From Arthrobacter pascens (GTDB lineage: Bacteria; Actinomycetota; Actinomycetes; Actinomycetales; Micrococcaceae): DNA of 64,000 bases. Shown in pieces: positions 47,145-56,564 of the stretch. The first letter of the stretch is position 1; each line of letters opens with the position of its first letter. The stretch lies in the NCBI RefSeq assembly GCF_017052465.1, contig NZ_JAFHKT010000141.1, forward strand, positions 103,458 through 167,457, in the 5' to 3' direction. The position numbers were made by a program, and so were the translations under genes. The notes beneath the pieces are model-generated. The model saw nothing but the letters and a program-made list of their open reading frames with translations, had not been told where the DNA came from and did no database searches.

Positions 47145-47240
47145 TGCCCGCCGTCGATATACTCCAAATATGCCAATCACGCGCCTTGACCGAGGCACCC
47201 ACACCCAGCCGTCCGCCGTCGAGCACTACAGGGGCGATCT

Positions 47241-48266
47241 GTGAGCGGCGGTCTCGTTGCCCTGCTGGATGACGTCGCAGCCCTTGCCCGCATAGCTGCC
47301 GCCTCGGTGGACGACGTCGCTGCCGGAGCGGCCAAAGCGGGGGCCAAGGCCGCCGGCGTGGTAATCGATGACGCCGCCGTTACCCCGCAGTACGTGTCCG
47401 GGGCGGACCCCTCCCGCGAACTGCCGATGATCAAGCGGATCTTCTGGGGTTCGCTCCGGAACAAACTGCTGATCATCCTGCCGGCCCTGCTGGTCGTCAG
47501 CGCCTTCGTCCCATGGGCCATCCCGTTCATCCTCATGCTGGGCGGCACGTACCTTTGCTACGAGGGTGCCGAGAAGGTCTGGCACAAGCTCCGGGGCCAC
47601 CACACCGCAGAGGAAGATGCGCCGGCGGTCGAGCGCGGCCCGGAGGCCGAGGCCAAGGTCGTCAAGGGCGCCATCACCACCGACTTCATCCTGTCCTGCG
47701 AGATCATGGTCATCTCGATGAACGAGGTGGCCCAGGATTCCTTGCTGTCGCGGGCGATCATCCTGGTGGTCGTGGCCCTCGTGATTACGGTGGCCGTGTA
47801 CGGTGCCGTTGCACTCATCGTCAAGATGGACGACATCGGGATGCACCTGGCCGCTAAAGACTCCGCAGGCTCCCAGCGCTTCGGCGAGCTGCTCGTCAAG
47901 GGGATGCCCGCCGTGCTGGCCGGGATAACCTTCATCGGAACGATCGCCATGCTGTGGGTTGGCGGCCACATCATGCTGCAGGGGGCCTATGACCTCGGCT
48001 GGCACGGTCCGTATGACCTGGTCCATATCCTCGAGCACCCCTTCGAGGGGATCGCGGTGGTTGGCGGCTTCCTGGCCTGGCTCGTGAACACGTTGTGCTC
48101 GGCAGTCATCGGACTCGCCTGGGGCATCGTCGTCATGGCTATCGTGCATCCGCTGCTCAAAGCGCTGCCCTTCGGCAAGAAGAAGGGCGGGCACGAGGAG
48201 GGCGACATCCGCGCCGAACTTGCCGGCTACCGGCCGGCGAAACGTGACGCCGATCCCGACGCTTAG
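47241..48266 (+). CDS. DUF808-family membrane protein, 341 aa
   Basis: The N-terminal GLVALLDDVAALARIAAASV and the later several membrane segments match the DUF808/YedI family. A charged His/Glu region (about residues 119-150) separates segments. The biochemical role of the family is unknown. GTG 47241 is the start, with an AGGGGC site upstream. It is convergent with mmuM; a short inverted repeat (48273-48292) lies between. Confidence 0.9.
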   Translation: MSGGLVALLDDVAALARIAAASVDDVAAGAAKAGAKAAGVVIDDAAVTPQYVSGADPSRELPMIKRIFWGSLRNKLLIILPALLVVSAFVPWAIPFILMLGGTYLCYEGAEKVWHKLRGHHTAEEDAPAVERGPEAEAKVVKGAITTDFILSCEIMVISMNEVAQDSLLSRAIILVVVALVITVAVYGAVALIVKMDDIGMHLAAKDSAGSQRFGELLVKGMPAVLAGITFIGTIAMLWVGGHIMLQGAYDLGWHGPYDLVHILEHPFEGIAVVGGFLAWLVNTLCSAVIGLAWGIVVMAIVHPLLKALPFGKKKGGHEEGDIRAELAGYRPAKRDADPDA

Positions 48267-48272
48267 CTAGCG

Positions 48273-48292
48273 AGCAGGCGGGCCGGCCTGCT
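48273..48292. terminator. Short hairpin between convergent genes
   Basis: agcaggc and gcctgct are exact reverse complements around a 6-base loop, between the DUF808 and mmuM stops. It is short and lacks a T tract, so termination is tentative. Confidence 0.4.
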
Positions 48293-48306
48293 GAGGCAGC
48301 CAGCCG

Positions 48307-49275
48307 TCAGGGATTTCCCGTAAGCCTGGCCACGGCGGCAATGTCCTCGGGGGTCGTCCGGCAGCACCCGCCGAGGAGCCGGGCACCAAGTTCACGCCAT
48401 GCGGCGGCTCCTTCGGACAGGCTTGCGGGCCGCTTGTTACCGGCTCCCCCAGATGTGTCCCCGGACGCGGCCGGCCGCCACTTTTTGGTGACCGCGTCGT
48501 AGATTTCGCCGGAATTTGGATACGCGATCAGGGGCGTGTCCGTGGCTTTGCCCAGGGCGCCCAGGGCTGGGGAAACCAGCTCCAGCGGCACACAGTTCAC
48601 GCCAATGGCCACGACGTTCGAATGCGCCCTGGAGAGCTGTGCCACCTGGGCCAGCGGTGTGCCGTCGCTGATGTGCCCTCCGTCCCGCAGCGTGAAGGAG
48701 AGCCAGCCTTCGACGTCGAACTCTTCCATGAGTGCCGTCAAGGCCTCGGCCTCCGGCAAGGACGGCAGCGTCTCACAGGCAAGAATGTCCGCTCCGGCGT
48801 CCACAAGCGCGGCAATTCGAGGCCGGTGGAACTCCATGAACTCGTTTCGGCTGAGGACGTAGTCGCCCCGGTACTCCGACCCATCGGCCAGGTATGCGCC
48901 GTATGGACCGACCGATCCTGCAATCAGCAGGGGGCCTGCCCCCGGGTTTTCGGCCAGGTGCTCGCTGCGAGCCTCGTCGGCCAGGCGCACACTCAGTGCC
49001 ACCAGCTCCAGGGCCTCTTCTTCGCCAATGCCGCGCCGCGCAAATCCCTGGGGTGTCGCCTGATAGCTCGCCGTGATCGCGACCGCGGCTCCGGCGCGGA
49101 AGTAATCGCGGTGCACGCGCTTGACGAGCTGCGGCTGCTCCACGAGGACTTTGGCCGACCACAGGGGGTCGTCCAGATCGCAGCCGTGCGCTTCCAGCTC
49201 GGTGGCAAGCGCGCCGTCCACGGTCAGGTTCGCTCGGGCATCCAGCATGCGGGAGAGCTTGGTGTTACTGGGCAT
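48307..49275 (-). CDS. mmuM: Homocysteine S-methyltransferase, 322 aa
   Basis: The zinc-binding cysteines are in GVNC (about residue 220) and GGCCRT near residue 305, and the N-terminal DGALATELE is typical. The enzyme moves a methyl group from S-methylmethionine (or SAM) to homocysteine to give methionine. ATG 49275 has a TTGGAG site eight bases upstream and starts the conserved region; an upstream extension to 49368 is not convincing. No mmuP-type carrier is adjacent, but the amino-acid permease at 52371-53810 could be one. Confidence 0.9.
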   Translation of the reverse strand: MPSNTKLSRMLDARANLTVDGALATELEAHGCDLDDPLWSAKVLVEQPQLVKRVHRDYFRAGAAVAITASYQATPQGFARRGIGEEEALELVALSVRLADEARSEHLAENPGAGPLLIAGSVGPYGAYLADGSEYRGDYVLSRNEFMEFHRPRIAALVDAGADILACETLPSLPEAEALTALMEEFDVEGWLSFTLRDGGHISDGTPLAQVAQLSRAHSNVVAIGVNCVPLELVSPALGALGKATDTPLIAYPNSGEIYDAVTKKWRPAASGDTSGGAGNKRPASLSEGAAAWRELGARLLGGCCRTTPEDIAAVARLTGNP

Positions 49276-49348
49276 TATTTGGGCTCCAAGCGGTTCGTTC
49301 GTCCATGACTGGCGGGCACGGTGCAGGTTCGATGCACGGTGGCTATGG

Positions 49349-49380
49349 TCATAATAAGCATCTTTCAATGCTTGTAATGA
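49349..49380. promoter_or_regulatory. Imperfect dyad between mmuM and the 149-aa gene
   Basis: Arms tcataataagcat (49349-49361) and atgcttgtaatga (49368-49380) match at 11 of 13 positions around a 6-base centre. It lies in the divergent intergenic region and is a likely operator for one or both promoters, possibly for an IclR-family protein encoded nearby. Confidence 0.5.
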
Positions 49381-49439
49381 TCATCACACCGTGCCACGAT
49401 GGCATGCAAACACGTTACGAACCGATCAGGAGACTTCCC

Positions 49440-49889
49440 TTGAAGATTGAAATGAAACCAGTACGCAAGCTGCGTGTGCATTGGCCCGTAGCGTCGGAAA
49501 CCTTCTCGCGGCTCGCCAGCGGCGACGCGGAAGCCTTCAAAGACGAGGCGGGCATTGCGGCCCTGCTGACCGCTGTCGCGGAATCCCCTGACCTCGGGGA
49601 CTTTGGCAACTACCGGCATGTCTTCGAATCCGGTTTGGGCTTTGAGGGGTTCACTTGCGCTGAAGGCGCCAATCCTACGTTGGGGCAGGTTGGTCAGCAG
49701 ACAATTTCGCCGACCCTGGTCTTGACGACGTATTTCGATGCTGCGCTCGACGACGCTGCCGTGGAACGCTTGCTGCAGCACATCGTGGATATCCACCCCT
49801 GGGAGGTGCCGGTCATTGAGCTGACAGGGCCCATCGGCGTTTCCAACACTGCCCTTCCGGCACTCGTCGAAAGCCAGGCCACGTCATGA
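49440..49889 (+). CDS. Small protein with HPWE motif, 149 aa
   Basis: TTG 49440 is chosen because AGGAG lies seven bases upstream; the frame is open to 49305 without better signals. Near the C-terminus is VLTTYFDAALDDAA followed by HPWEVPVIEL. This resembles the HPYE-type strand of CutA/NIF3-like ferredoxin folds, though I cannot assign a family with confidence. The stop overlaps the next gene as ATGA, so it forms an operon with a cyclase-family hydrolase and an IclR regulator. A subunit or metabolite-binding role in the same pathway is plausible. Confidence 0.7.
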   Translation: MKIEMKPVRKLRVHWPVASETFSRLASGDAEAFKDEAGIAALLTAVAESPDLGDFGNYRHVFESGLGFEGFTCAEGANPTLGQVGQQTISPTLVLTTYFDAALDDAAVERLLQHIVDIHPWEVPVIELTGPIGVSNTALPALVESQATS

Positions 49890-50638
49890 CTGAAGTCACC
49901 ACAACCGCCCTCTGGGACGGGCTGCAGACCCTGTTTGCGGGCAGATCATTCACTGACCTGACGCACGCCTTCCACCCCGGCCAGCCACATTTCCCGGCAT
50001 TCCCCGACGAAATCAGGGAGCCCGTCTTCGACCTGGAGAAAGGTGACGGTTTCACCGCACACCGCTACTCGATCATCGGACAATGGGGAACACACGTTGA
50101 TCCTCCCTCGCATTTCATCTCAGGAGGAAGGACTTTGGACCAGATTCCCGTGGAGGAGATGGTCCTTCCGCTGGTCGTCTTGGACATCACCGAGCGCGTC
50201 ATCGCTAATGCGGACGCCACTCCCCGGATGGAGGACGTCCAGGCCTGGGAACACCGCAATGGTGCCATCCCACCCGGGGCCTTTGTGGCGTTGCGGACAG
50301 GCTGGAGTGGCCGTTGGCCTGACGCTGCCGCCATGGCAAACAGGGACGATCACGGTGTCAGCCACACACCGGGCTGGTCGCAGGAAGTCCTCTCCTTCCT
50401 GATTGGGGAGCGGTCGGTTACCGCCGTCGGTCATGAGCAGACGGACACAGACCCGGGACTGGCCACATCCCGCCAGGATTTCACACTGGAGACCTACGTC
50501 CTGGCGCAGAACCGGTGGCAGATCGAGCTGATGGCGAACCTGGACGGACTTCCAGAAGCGGGCGCTGCCCTCATTGCCGCCTGGCCCAAGCCACTGCGGG
50601 GCAGCGGTTTTCCTGCCCGGGTATTCGCCATCCATTAG
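49886..50638 (+). CDS. Cyclase-family (PF04199) hydrolase, 250 aa
   Basis: The metal-binding block GQWGTHVDPPSHF near residue 70 fits the cyclase / kynurenine-formamidase-like fold, with the first His of the usual HxGTH replaced by Gln-Trp, a variation known in subfamilies. A second His is in VGHEQTDTD. Members hydrolyse amides or cyclic amides (kynurenine formamidase, isatin hydrolase). The substrate here is unknown. The gene overlaps the 149-aa gene by four bases and is followed after 32 bases by an IclR regulator. Confidence 0.85.
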   Translation: MTEVTTTALWDGLQTLFAGRSFTDLTHAFHPGQPHFPAFPDEIREPVFDLEKGDGFTAHRYSIIGQWGTHVDPPSHFISGGRTLDQIPVEEMVLPLVVLDITERVIANADATPRMEDVQAWEHRNGAIPPGAFVALRTGWSGRWPDAAAMANRDDHGVSHTPGWSQEVLSFLIGERSVTAVGHEQTDTDPGLATSRQDFTLETYVLAQNRWQIELMANLDGLPEAGAALIAAWPKPLRGSGFPARVFAIH

Positions 50639-50670
50639 GAGGCGTTCGTCCAGTGACTAGAATCGGACCC

Positions 50671-51447
50671 ATGTCTAAGACATCCAGCATGGGCCGGGGA
50701 ATTATGGCTGTCCTAGCGGTGGGCTCCCGCAACGCCGAAGGCCTGCCTGGCGGAACGGTCGCTGATATAGCAACCGACCTGGGCAAGGACCGCAGCCAGG
50801 TAGCGCGCAGCCTGCGGACGGCCCAGCAGGAGGGGTTCCTGGTCCGCAAAGACCACCGGACCTACGCCGTCGACTGGTCGCTCCTGACGGACGCGCAGCT
50901 GTTGTCCGAACAACGCCTGCAGACTGACGGCGCCACCGCGCTGGCAGGCTTGGCCCGTGAAACTGATGAGGGATGCTTCCTTGGAGTTCTGAGCGGAGAC
51001 AGCACCGTCACCATCGGTGAGCATGTTCCGGCAAGTAGCAACATGATCGGTTCATGGCTGGGCCGGCCCTATCCGGCCTACTGCAGCGACGCCGGCCAGG
51101 CACTGCTGTGGGAAGCGTCCGACGACGAGGTCCGGACCCTTTTCTCCGGTGTCGCTTTCGTGCGCCATGGCCCCAATACGCCCCTTGACGCGGAGGATTT
51201 CCTGTCACGGCTGCGCGCGGCCCGGGAACGGGGATACTCCATCGTCGACGAGGAAGCCGAGCCGGGGCTGTATTCCCTGGCCGTTCCGATTCGGGACTTC
51301 AAGGGCGACGTCGTGGCAGCGCTCCAGGTCGTAGGCGCCAAGACCCGTCTGCAGCCGAGGATGGAGGCCTGCGCCACGGCTCTCGTGTCCTGGGGAAGGT
51401 GGCTTGAGTCGATGCTGGGCCAGGTCCCGCCGCGGAACGAGCCTTAG
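50671..51447 (+). CDS. IclR-family transcriptional regulator, 258 aa
   Basis: An N-terminal HTH (about residues 25-60, ATDLGKDRSQVARSLRTAQ) precedes an effector-binding domain with the GYSIVDEEAEPGLYSLAVPI segment typical of IclR. ATG 50671 fits the family start. It closes the operon with the cyclase gene, so local autoregulation or control of this pathway is likely. Its stop overlaps the stop of a convergent IclR gene by three bases. Confidence 0.9.
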   Translation: MSKTSSMGRGIMAVLAVGSRNAEGLPGGTVADIATDLGKDRSQVARSLRTAQQEGFLVRKDHRTYAVDWSLLTDAQLLSEQRLQTDGATALAGLARETDEGCFLGVLSGDSTVTIGEHVPASSNMIGSWLGRPYPAYCSDAGQALLWEASDDEVRTLFSGVAFVRHGPNTPLDAEDFLSRLRAARERGYSIVDEEAEPGLYSLAVPIRDFKGDVVAALQVVGAKTRLQPRMEACATALVSWGRWLESMLGQVPPRNEP

Positions 51448-52244
51448 CTGGCAAGACCCTTCCGGCCAGCGTTGTTCCGCGTGCCGCCCTGACAGGACCC
51501 CAGCCGTTGGGCTGCTTCCCACAGGGCCTTTGCAACGTCATCGGTGCCGGACATGGTCTCGGCCCGGCTGCCCAGGACGCTGAGCGCTGCAAGAACGGAA
51601 CCGTCGGCGGCGCGGACCGGAACCGCCAGTTCGTAGACTCCATGCTCGAACTCTTCCTCCGCGACAATGAAGCCGCGAGCCCGGTCCCGGTCCATCAATT
51701 CGACGACTTCCTGCGGAGAATGGGCCGCACCCGGACCGCCCACGCCAATGAAGTTGACGTCCGCAAGGAGGGCCTCAACGGCTGGCTGCTCCTCGTCCCA
51801 CAGCAGGGCCCGGCCGGACCCGGTGCACCACACGGGTGTCACCATGCCCGGTTTCACGAAGCCGCCGGGAACGGCGTCATTGCTGGAGGTCCGCAGGAGG
51901 ATGACGCGGAAGCCCTCCCGGACGGAGAGTCTGGATCTAAGGCCGAACGAGGCCACCAAAGCCTCAAGTTCGGTTCTTGATTCGCGGACCCAGCCTGTAT
52001 TCAAAGCGGCAGCCAGGCTAAAAAAACGTGGACCGGTCCGGAATGGCCCGCGTTCGACCCGTTCCAGCAGTCCCAGCTCGCACAATTCCTGAGTCAACCG
52101 GGAGACACGGCTTTGGTCCATCTCCAGCTCGGATGCGATCTGGGAAACGCCGAGTAGCCGCCTTCCCCACTTCTCCCGGTCTGCGACCAGCCGAACTATC
52201 CGAAGGCCTTGGGCCATGGATGACGCTTCCGAGGAAGAATCCAT
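51444..52244 (-). CDS. IclR-family transcriptional regulator, 266 aa
   Basis: The N-terminal HTH (about residues 25-60, QIASELEMDQSRVSRLTQEL) and the C-terminal domain with GFIVAEEEFEHGVYELAVPV are of IclR type. It is clearly related to the neighbouring IclR protein. ATG 52244 is preceded by GGAAGGAG at good spacing. Convergent with the first regulator and upstream of the permease, which shares its strand. Two IclR paralogues in one cluster suggest control by related ligands. Confidence 0.9.
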   Translation of the reverse strand: MDSSSEASSMAQGLRIVRLVADREKWGRRLLGVSQIASELEMDQSRVSRLTQELCELGLLERVERGPFRTGPRFFSLAAALNTGWVRESRTELEALVASFGLRSRLSVREGFRVILLRTSSNDAVPGGFVKPGMVTPVWCTGSGRALLWDEEQPAVEALLADVNFIGVGGPGAAHSPQEVVELMDRDRARGFIVAEEEFEHGVYELAVPVRAADGSVLAALSVLGSRAETMSGTDDVAKALWEAAQRLGSCQGGTRNNAGRKGLAS

Positions 52245-52304
52245 GCTCCGTGCTCCTTCCGCCTGATGACTACGCCTATTCTCACATGCGCCCACAGAAC
52301 GCCG

Positions 52305-52344
52305 AGCTTGGTGGCGGGGGACGAAACCCTCCCGCCACCAAGCT
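52305..52344 (-). terminator. 14-bp perfect hairpin after the amino-acid permease
   Basis: Arms 52305-52318 and 52331-52344 are exact reverse complements with a 12-base loop. It lies 27 bases beyond the permease stop and before the IclR gene start, so it probably ends the permease transcript. Confidence 0.65.
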
Positions 52345-52370
52345 ACGTGGACGATGGTTTTGTGACGGCG

Positions 52371-53810
52371 TCAGGAGGGCTGGTTTGCGCGCGCGTTGCG
52401 TCCGTACTTGAAGTAGAAGAAGGCATAGCAGGCGCCAACGAAAGTGAATCCGAAATAGAGCGCTGCCACCTGGTTCGGGTCATAGGCGATGCCGATGAGC
52501 GAGATGACACAGAGCGAGAAGGCCAGGATCGGCACCAGCGGGAACAGCGGGGCCTTGTAGGGAAGCGCAGCGACATCACCGCCGTTCCTGACGAAGGATC
52601 TCCTGTGGAAGAAGTGGGAGGCGGTGATGGACATCCAGACCCCGACGACGGCGAAACCTGCCACCGATACGAGAGCCAGATATACAGTTTCAGGTGCGAC
52701 GACGCTGCTGATGAGGGATGCCAGGCCACCGAGCATGCTGACGGAGAGTGCAGTCATGGGAATACCGCGCCGGGTCAGCTTCTTCAGCGCCCGGGGCGCG
52801 TGCCCCTCGTCGGCAAGGGAGTAAAGCATCCGTGCGCAGGAGAAGAGGCCGCTGTTACCGGCTGAAAGGAGCGCGGTGATGATGACGAAGTTCATGATGT
52901 CGGCGGCATAAGGAATGCCGATGGATGAGAAGACCGTCACGAACGGGCTTTCATCCAGCCCAACCTGCTCGAAGGGGATGGTGGCGGCGATGACAGCGAT
53001 TGCCCCGACGAAGAAGATCAGCAGACGGATGACGGTGCTGCGCATCGCTTTGGGGATGCTGGTGGCCGGGTCGGCGGTTTCGCCCGCCGCCACACCGATG
53101 AGCTCTGAGCCCGAGAAGGCGTAGAACACCGCAAGCGCTGTGACCAGGACACCAGTGAAGCCGTTGGGGAAGAGACCGCCGGAAGTGTTGAAGTTTTCAA
53201 ACATGCTGGGGTGGTTGGCCGCCTCGCTGAGCGGGTGGAAGCCGAACAGTGCCGCGCCGCCGAAAACGATGAGAACCACGATGGCGCCGACCTTGACGAT
53301 GGCAAACCAGAACTCAGATTCGCCGAAGAATTTCGAAGAAACCGCATTGAAGCCGAAGAGGACCGAGGCGAAGATAAGGCACCAGACCCAGACGTCAACA
53401 CCCGGGAACCAGCGCTGCATCAGGAGACCGGAAGCCGTGAACTCCGATCCGATGGCCACCGCCCAGCAGAGCCAGTAGAGCCAGGCGGTGGTGAACCCGG
53501 TGGCCGGCCCGATCGACCTCGCCGCGTAGATATGGAAGGCCCCTGAGACCGGATAAGCGATGGCAAGTTCACCGAGGCAGGCCATCACCAGGTACACAAG
53601 AAAGGCGCCAATGAGATACGCGATGACCGCCCCAAGCGGCCCGGCCTGGGAAATGGTGTACCCCGAGCTCAGGAAAAGCCCGGAGCCGATCACCCCGCCC
53701 ATGGCGATCATGACCAGATGCCGTGCCCCCATGGACCGCCGGAGCCCCGAATCGGTCGACGGCGGAATGGTTGGCTGCGGTTCTAGCTGGACAGGTAATG
53801 ACGGTTCCAT
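52371..53810 (-). CDS. Amino-acid permease, APC superfamily, 479 aa
   Basis: Twelve membrane segments begin with the APC signature MGGVIGSGLFLSSGYTIS near residue 37. It includes the FSGSELIGVAAGE block. The start at ATG 53810 has a GGGAGA site four bases upstream. This transporter is divergent from the homoserine-dehydrogenase-like gene and could import the substrate of that pathway or S-methylmethionine for mmuM. Confidence 0.9.
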   Translation of the reverse strand: MEPSLPVQLEPQPTIPPSTDSGLRRSMGARHLVMIAMGGVIGSGLFLSSGYTISQAGPLGAVIAYLIGAFLVYLVMACLGELAIAYPVSGAFHIYAARSIGPATGFTTAWLYWLCWAVAIGSEFTASGLLMQRWFPGVDVWVWCLIFASVLFGFNAVSSKFFGESEFWFAIVKVGAIVVLIVFGGAALFGFHPLSEAANHPSMFENFNTSGGLFPNGFTGVLVTALAVFYAFSGSELIGVAAGETADPATSIPKAMRSTVIRLLIFFVGAIAVIAATIPFEQVGLDESPFVTVFSSIGIPYAADIMNFVIITALLSAGNSGLFSCARMLYSLADEGHAPRALKKLTRRGIPMTALSVSMLGGLASLISSVVAPETVYLALVSVAGFAVVGVWMSITASHFFHRRSFVRNGGDVAALPYKAPLFPLVPILAFSLCVISLIGIAYDPNQVAALYFGFTFVGACYAFFYFKYGRNARANQPS

Positions 53811-54106
53811 GGTTTCTCCCAGGTGAGTGGCAGGTGTGATGCGAAGGATGCGCATGTGGCCTGGCGTGGGTCAAGCCGGCTCGAGCTGCGCAGTAGCGAC
53901 AGTGATGAAAGTAACACGAAACGGCCGTTTTGGTCATTAAAAACATCTCCACATGTCTATGTTGAACGTAAGTTACGTCCGGCGTGCATGACGAATCGAC
54001 AGGCAGATGGTCAGTTCGCCCTGCTTTTCGGTCACAATCACATGCGCTGACGGACATGGATTGCGGTCAGCATTGGAGGACCGATGTAACTGACTGAAGG
54101 AGCAGC
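53811..54106. promoter_or_regulatory. Divergent control region with two palindromes
   Basis: The region between permease and homoserine-dehydrogenase-like genes contains a perfect 12-bp palindrome aaacggccgttt (53919-53930) and acgtaagttacgt (53966-53978, 6-base arms with one central base). Both could bind the local IclR or Lrp-type regulators. I see no small gene. Confidence 0.5.
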
Positions 54107-55159
54107 ATGACCACCTACGACATTGCGCTGATTGGCTTCGGCGGCGTCAACAGGACGCTGGCCGAACTGATCGCGACACGTGGTGAGAGACTTCGTTCCG
54201 AACTGGGCTTCGGCCTGCGGATCGTGGCCATCACCGACCTGCGTCTCGGATCCCTGGTCCAGCCGGAAGGCGTGGACCTCTCCGTTGCCCTCAAACTGGG
54301 CGGCGAAAATGAAACCTTTGCAGCCCATGGCGGATCTGCCGACACCAACAACGAATCCGTGATCCGCAACTGCACAGCGGACATTATCTGCGAGGCCACC
54401 TTCACTAATCCCGACGACGGCGAGCCGGCAGTTTCACATGTGCGCTGGGCACTCGAATCCGGCAAGAGCGTCTGCACCACCAATAAGGGCCCGGTTGCCC
54501 TCCGCGGCGCCGAACTGAGCTCCCTCGCCGAGCAGAACGGCGTGCACTTCGAGTTCGAGGGCGCCGTCATGAGCGGCACACCCGTCATCCGCCTGGCCAA
54601 GAAGATGTTCGCGGGGCTGAAACTGAACGGATTTGAAGGCATTCTCAACGGCACCAGCAACTATGTGCTCGGGCGGATGGAAGCCGGCCTGGACTTCCAC
54701 GCGGCCATCAGGGAGGCGCAGGAACTCGGCTACGCCGAAGCAAACCCCGCAGCCGACATCGAGGGCTACGACGTTCAGCTCAAGGTCCTCATCCTCGCCA
54801 ACGAACTGCTGGACGCCGGCATAGAGCTCAAGGACGTTCATCGGCAGGGGATTTCCACCGTGACGCCTGAAGATATTCGGAAGGCAGCCCGCGAGGGGCG
54901 CCGCTGGAAGCTCATCGGCGCGGCACGTCGGAACCCGGACGGGTCCGTGACGGCAGGCGTTTCCCCAGTGGCGCTCCCCCTTGATCATGGGCTCGCCGGG
55001 GTTTCCGGGGCGACCAATGCTGTGTCCTTCGAGACCGATCTTCTGGGCACCGTAACCATCTCCGGACCAGGAGCCGGGCGTGTGGAGACCGCATACGCGT
55101 TGCTCTCTGACATCATCGCCATGCACGCAGCCAGGACGGAGGTATCCGCAAATGCCTGA
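54107..55159 (+). CDS. Homoserine dehydrogenase-like enzyme, 350 aa
   Basis: An N-terminal NAD(P) fold (GFGGVNRTL, residues 10-18) is followed by [10 protein letters not shown] and a catalytic block [10 protein letters not shown]...[19 protein letters not shown] that has the conserved Asp and Lys of homoserine dehydrogenase. There is no C-terminal ACT domain, so threonine feedback is not expected. It converts homoserine and aspartate semialdehyde. Because it is clustered with a permease and an aldehyde dehydrogenase, and not with threonine genes, catabolic use seems likely. The stop overlaps the ALDH start by eight bases. Confidence 0.88.
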   Translation: MTTYDIALIGFGGVNRTLAELIATRGERLRSELGFGLRIVAITDLRLGSLVQPEGVDLSVALKLGGENETFAAHGGSADTNNESVIRNCTADIICEATFTNPDDGEPAVSHVRWALESGKSVCTTNKGPVALRGAELSSLAEQNGVHFEFEGAVMSGTPVIRLAKKMFAGLKLNGFEGILNGTSNYVLGRMEAGLDFHAAIREAQELGYAEANPAADIEGYDVQLKVLILANELLDAGIELKDVHRQGISTVTPEDIRKAAREGRRWKLIGAARRNPDGSVTAGVSPVALPLDHGLAGVSGATNAVSFETDLLGTVTISGPGAGRVETAYALLSDIIAMHAARTEVSANA

Positions 55160-56564
55160 ATCCACAGTGTGTTCGGCAGAAACCGCGCTGCCACAGTTCC
55201 ATGACGTGACGAGCCCCTACGACGGCAGCGTGGTCGGTGCTGTTTCGCTGACCGAAGCCACCGCCGGCGAAGCCGTGATCGAAACGGCCCGCGTCGGCGC
55301 CCGGAAGGCACGAGCCCTGTCCCGCGCCGCACGCGGGAAGATCCTGGACGGCGCCGCAACGGAGATCGAGCAGCGCAGCGAGGAGTTCGCGCTTACGATT
55401 GTGTCCGAGGCCGGGAAGACGATCCGCCAGGCACGGAAGGAAGTGCTGCGCGCGGTCAACACGCTCCGCCTGTCCGCTGCCGAAGCGCGCCGGAACGCAG
55501 GCGAAGTCATCCCCTTCGACTCCTATGAAGGCTCAGAGGACCGCACCGGGTGGTACTCGCGCGAACCACTGGGCATCATTGCCGCGATTACCCCGTTCAA
55601 CGACCCCCTCAACCTGGTGGCGCACAAGGTCGGCCCGGCAATCGCCGGAGGGAACGCCGTGATTCTCAAACCCTCTGCGCTGACGCCGCTGTCAGCCCAG
55701 CATCTCGCGGACGCCCTCGTGAGCTCGGGGCTCCCGCCGGAGGCCCTCACAATTGTCCACGGCGGCCGGGAAGTGGCCGAAACAATCATCAGGTCCAGGG
55801 ACGTACGAATGGTGTCCTTCACCGGGGGGTTCTCCACGGGTGAAAGCATCGCCCGCACGGCGGGCTTGAAGAAGCTGTCCATGGATCTCGGCGGAAACGC
55901 ACCCGTGATCGTCCTGGACGATGCCGACATCGAAAAGGCGGTGGAATCCTGCGTCTCCGGAGCATTTTGGGCCGCCGGCCAGAACTGCGTGGGGGTGCAG
56001 CGGATTCTCATAGCCGCCCCGGTCTACGGCGCGTTCCGCCGGCGCTTCCTGGAGGCGGCGGACAGGCTGGTTGTTGGAGATCCTTCAGATGAACGGACAG
56101 ACGTCGGGCCCATGATCAGTCGGGCTGCGCTGCAGGAGCTCCAAACCAAGCTGGACGAGGCCCTCGGCGCCGGCGCTGTCCTTCTTTCAGGCAATGTCAC
56201 GGACGGCAATGTGCTTCACCCGACCGTCCTGGAAGCGGTCCCGACGGACAGCCGGCTGTGGAAGCAGGAGGTTTTCGGGCCCTTGGTCATGTTCCGCCAG
56301 TTCGGCACGTTCGAAGAGGCCATCGAAGTCGCCAACGCCATCGAGTTCAGTCTTCATGCGGGCATCTTCACCGACTCCCTGGCCAGGGCCATGGACGCAG
56401 CCCAACAGCTCGAAGCAGGCGGCGTCATGATCAACGACTCCTCTGATTACCGCTTCGACGGCATGCCGTTCGGCGGGGCCAAGTACGGAAGCATGGGCAG
56501 GGAGGGCGTCCATTTCGCGTATGAGGAGATGACCCAGCCAAAGGTCATCTGCATCAGGAACTGA
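55152..56564 (+). CDS. NAD(P)-dependent aldehyde dehydrogenase, 470 aa
   Basis: The catalytic Cys279 is in [11 protein letters not shown]. The position 34 residues before it, where most ALDHs have the general base Glu in LELGGN, is Asp245 (MDLGGN). The ATG at 55152 overlaps the preceding dehydrogenase gene, so the pair is coupled. A natural reading is oxidation of aspartate semialdehyde, made from homoserine, to aspartate; this is inferred. The C-terminal [13 protein letters not shown] block is standard for the family. Confidence 0.88.
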   Translation: MPESTVCSAETALPQFHDVTSPYDGSVVGAVSLTEATAGEAVIETARVGARKARALSRAARGKILDGAATEIEQRSEEFALTIVSEAGKTIRQARKEVLRAVNTLRLSAAEARRNAGEVIPFDSYEGSEDRTGWYSREPLGIIAAITPFNDPLNLVAHKVGPAIAGGNAVILKPSALTPLSAQHLADALVSSGLPPEALTIVHGGREVAETIIRSRDVRMVSFTGGFSTGESIARTAGLKKLSMDLGGNAPVIVLDDADIEKAVESCVSGAFWAAGQNCVGVQRILIAAPVYGAFRRRFLEAADRLVVGDPSDERTDVGPMISRAALQELQTKLDEALGAGAVLLSGNVTDGNVLHPTVLEAVPTDSRLWKQEVFGPLVMFRQFGTFEEAIEVANAIEFSLHAGIFTDSLARAMDAAQQLEAGGVMINDSSDYRFDGMPFGGAKYGSMGREGVHFAYEEMTQPKVICIRN

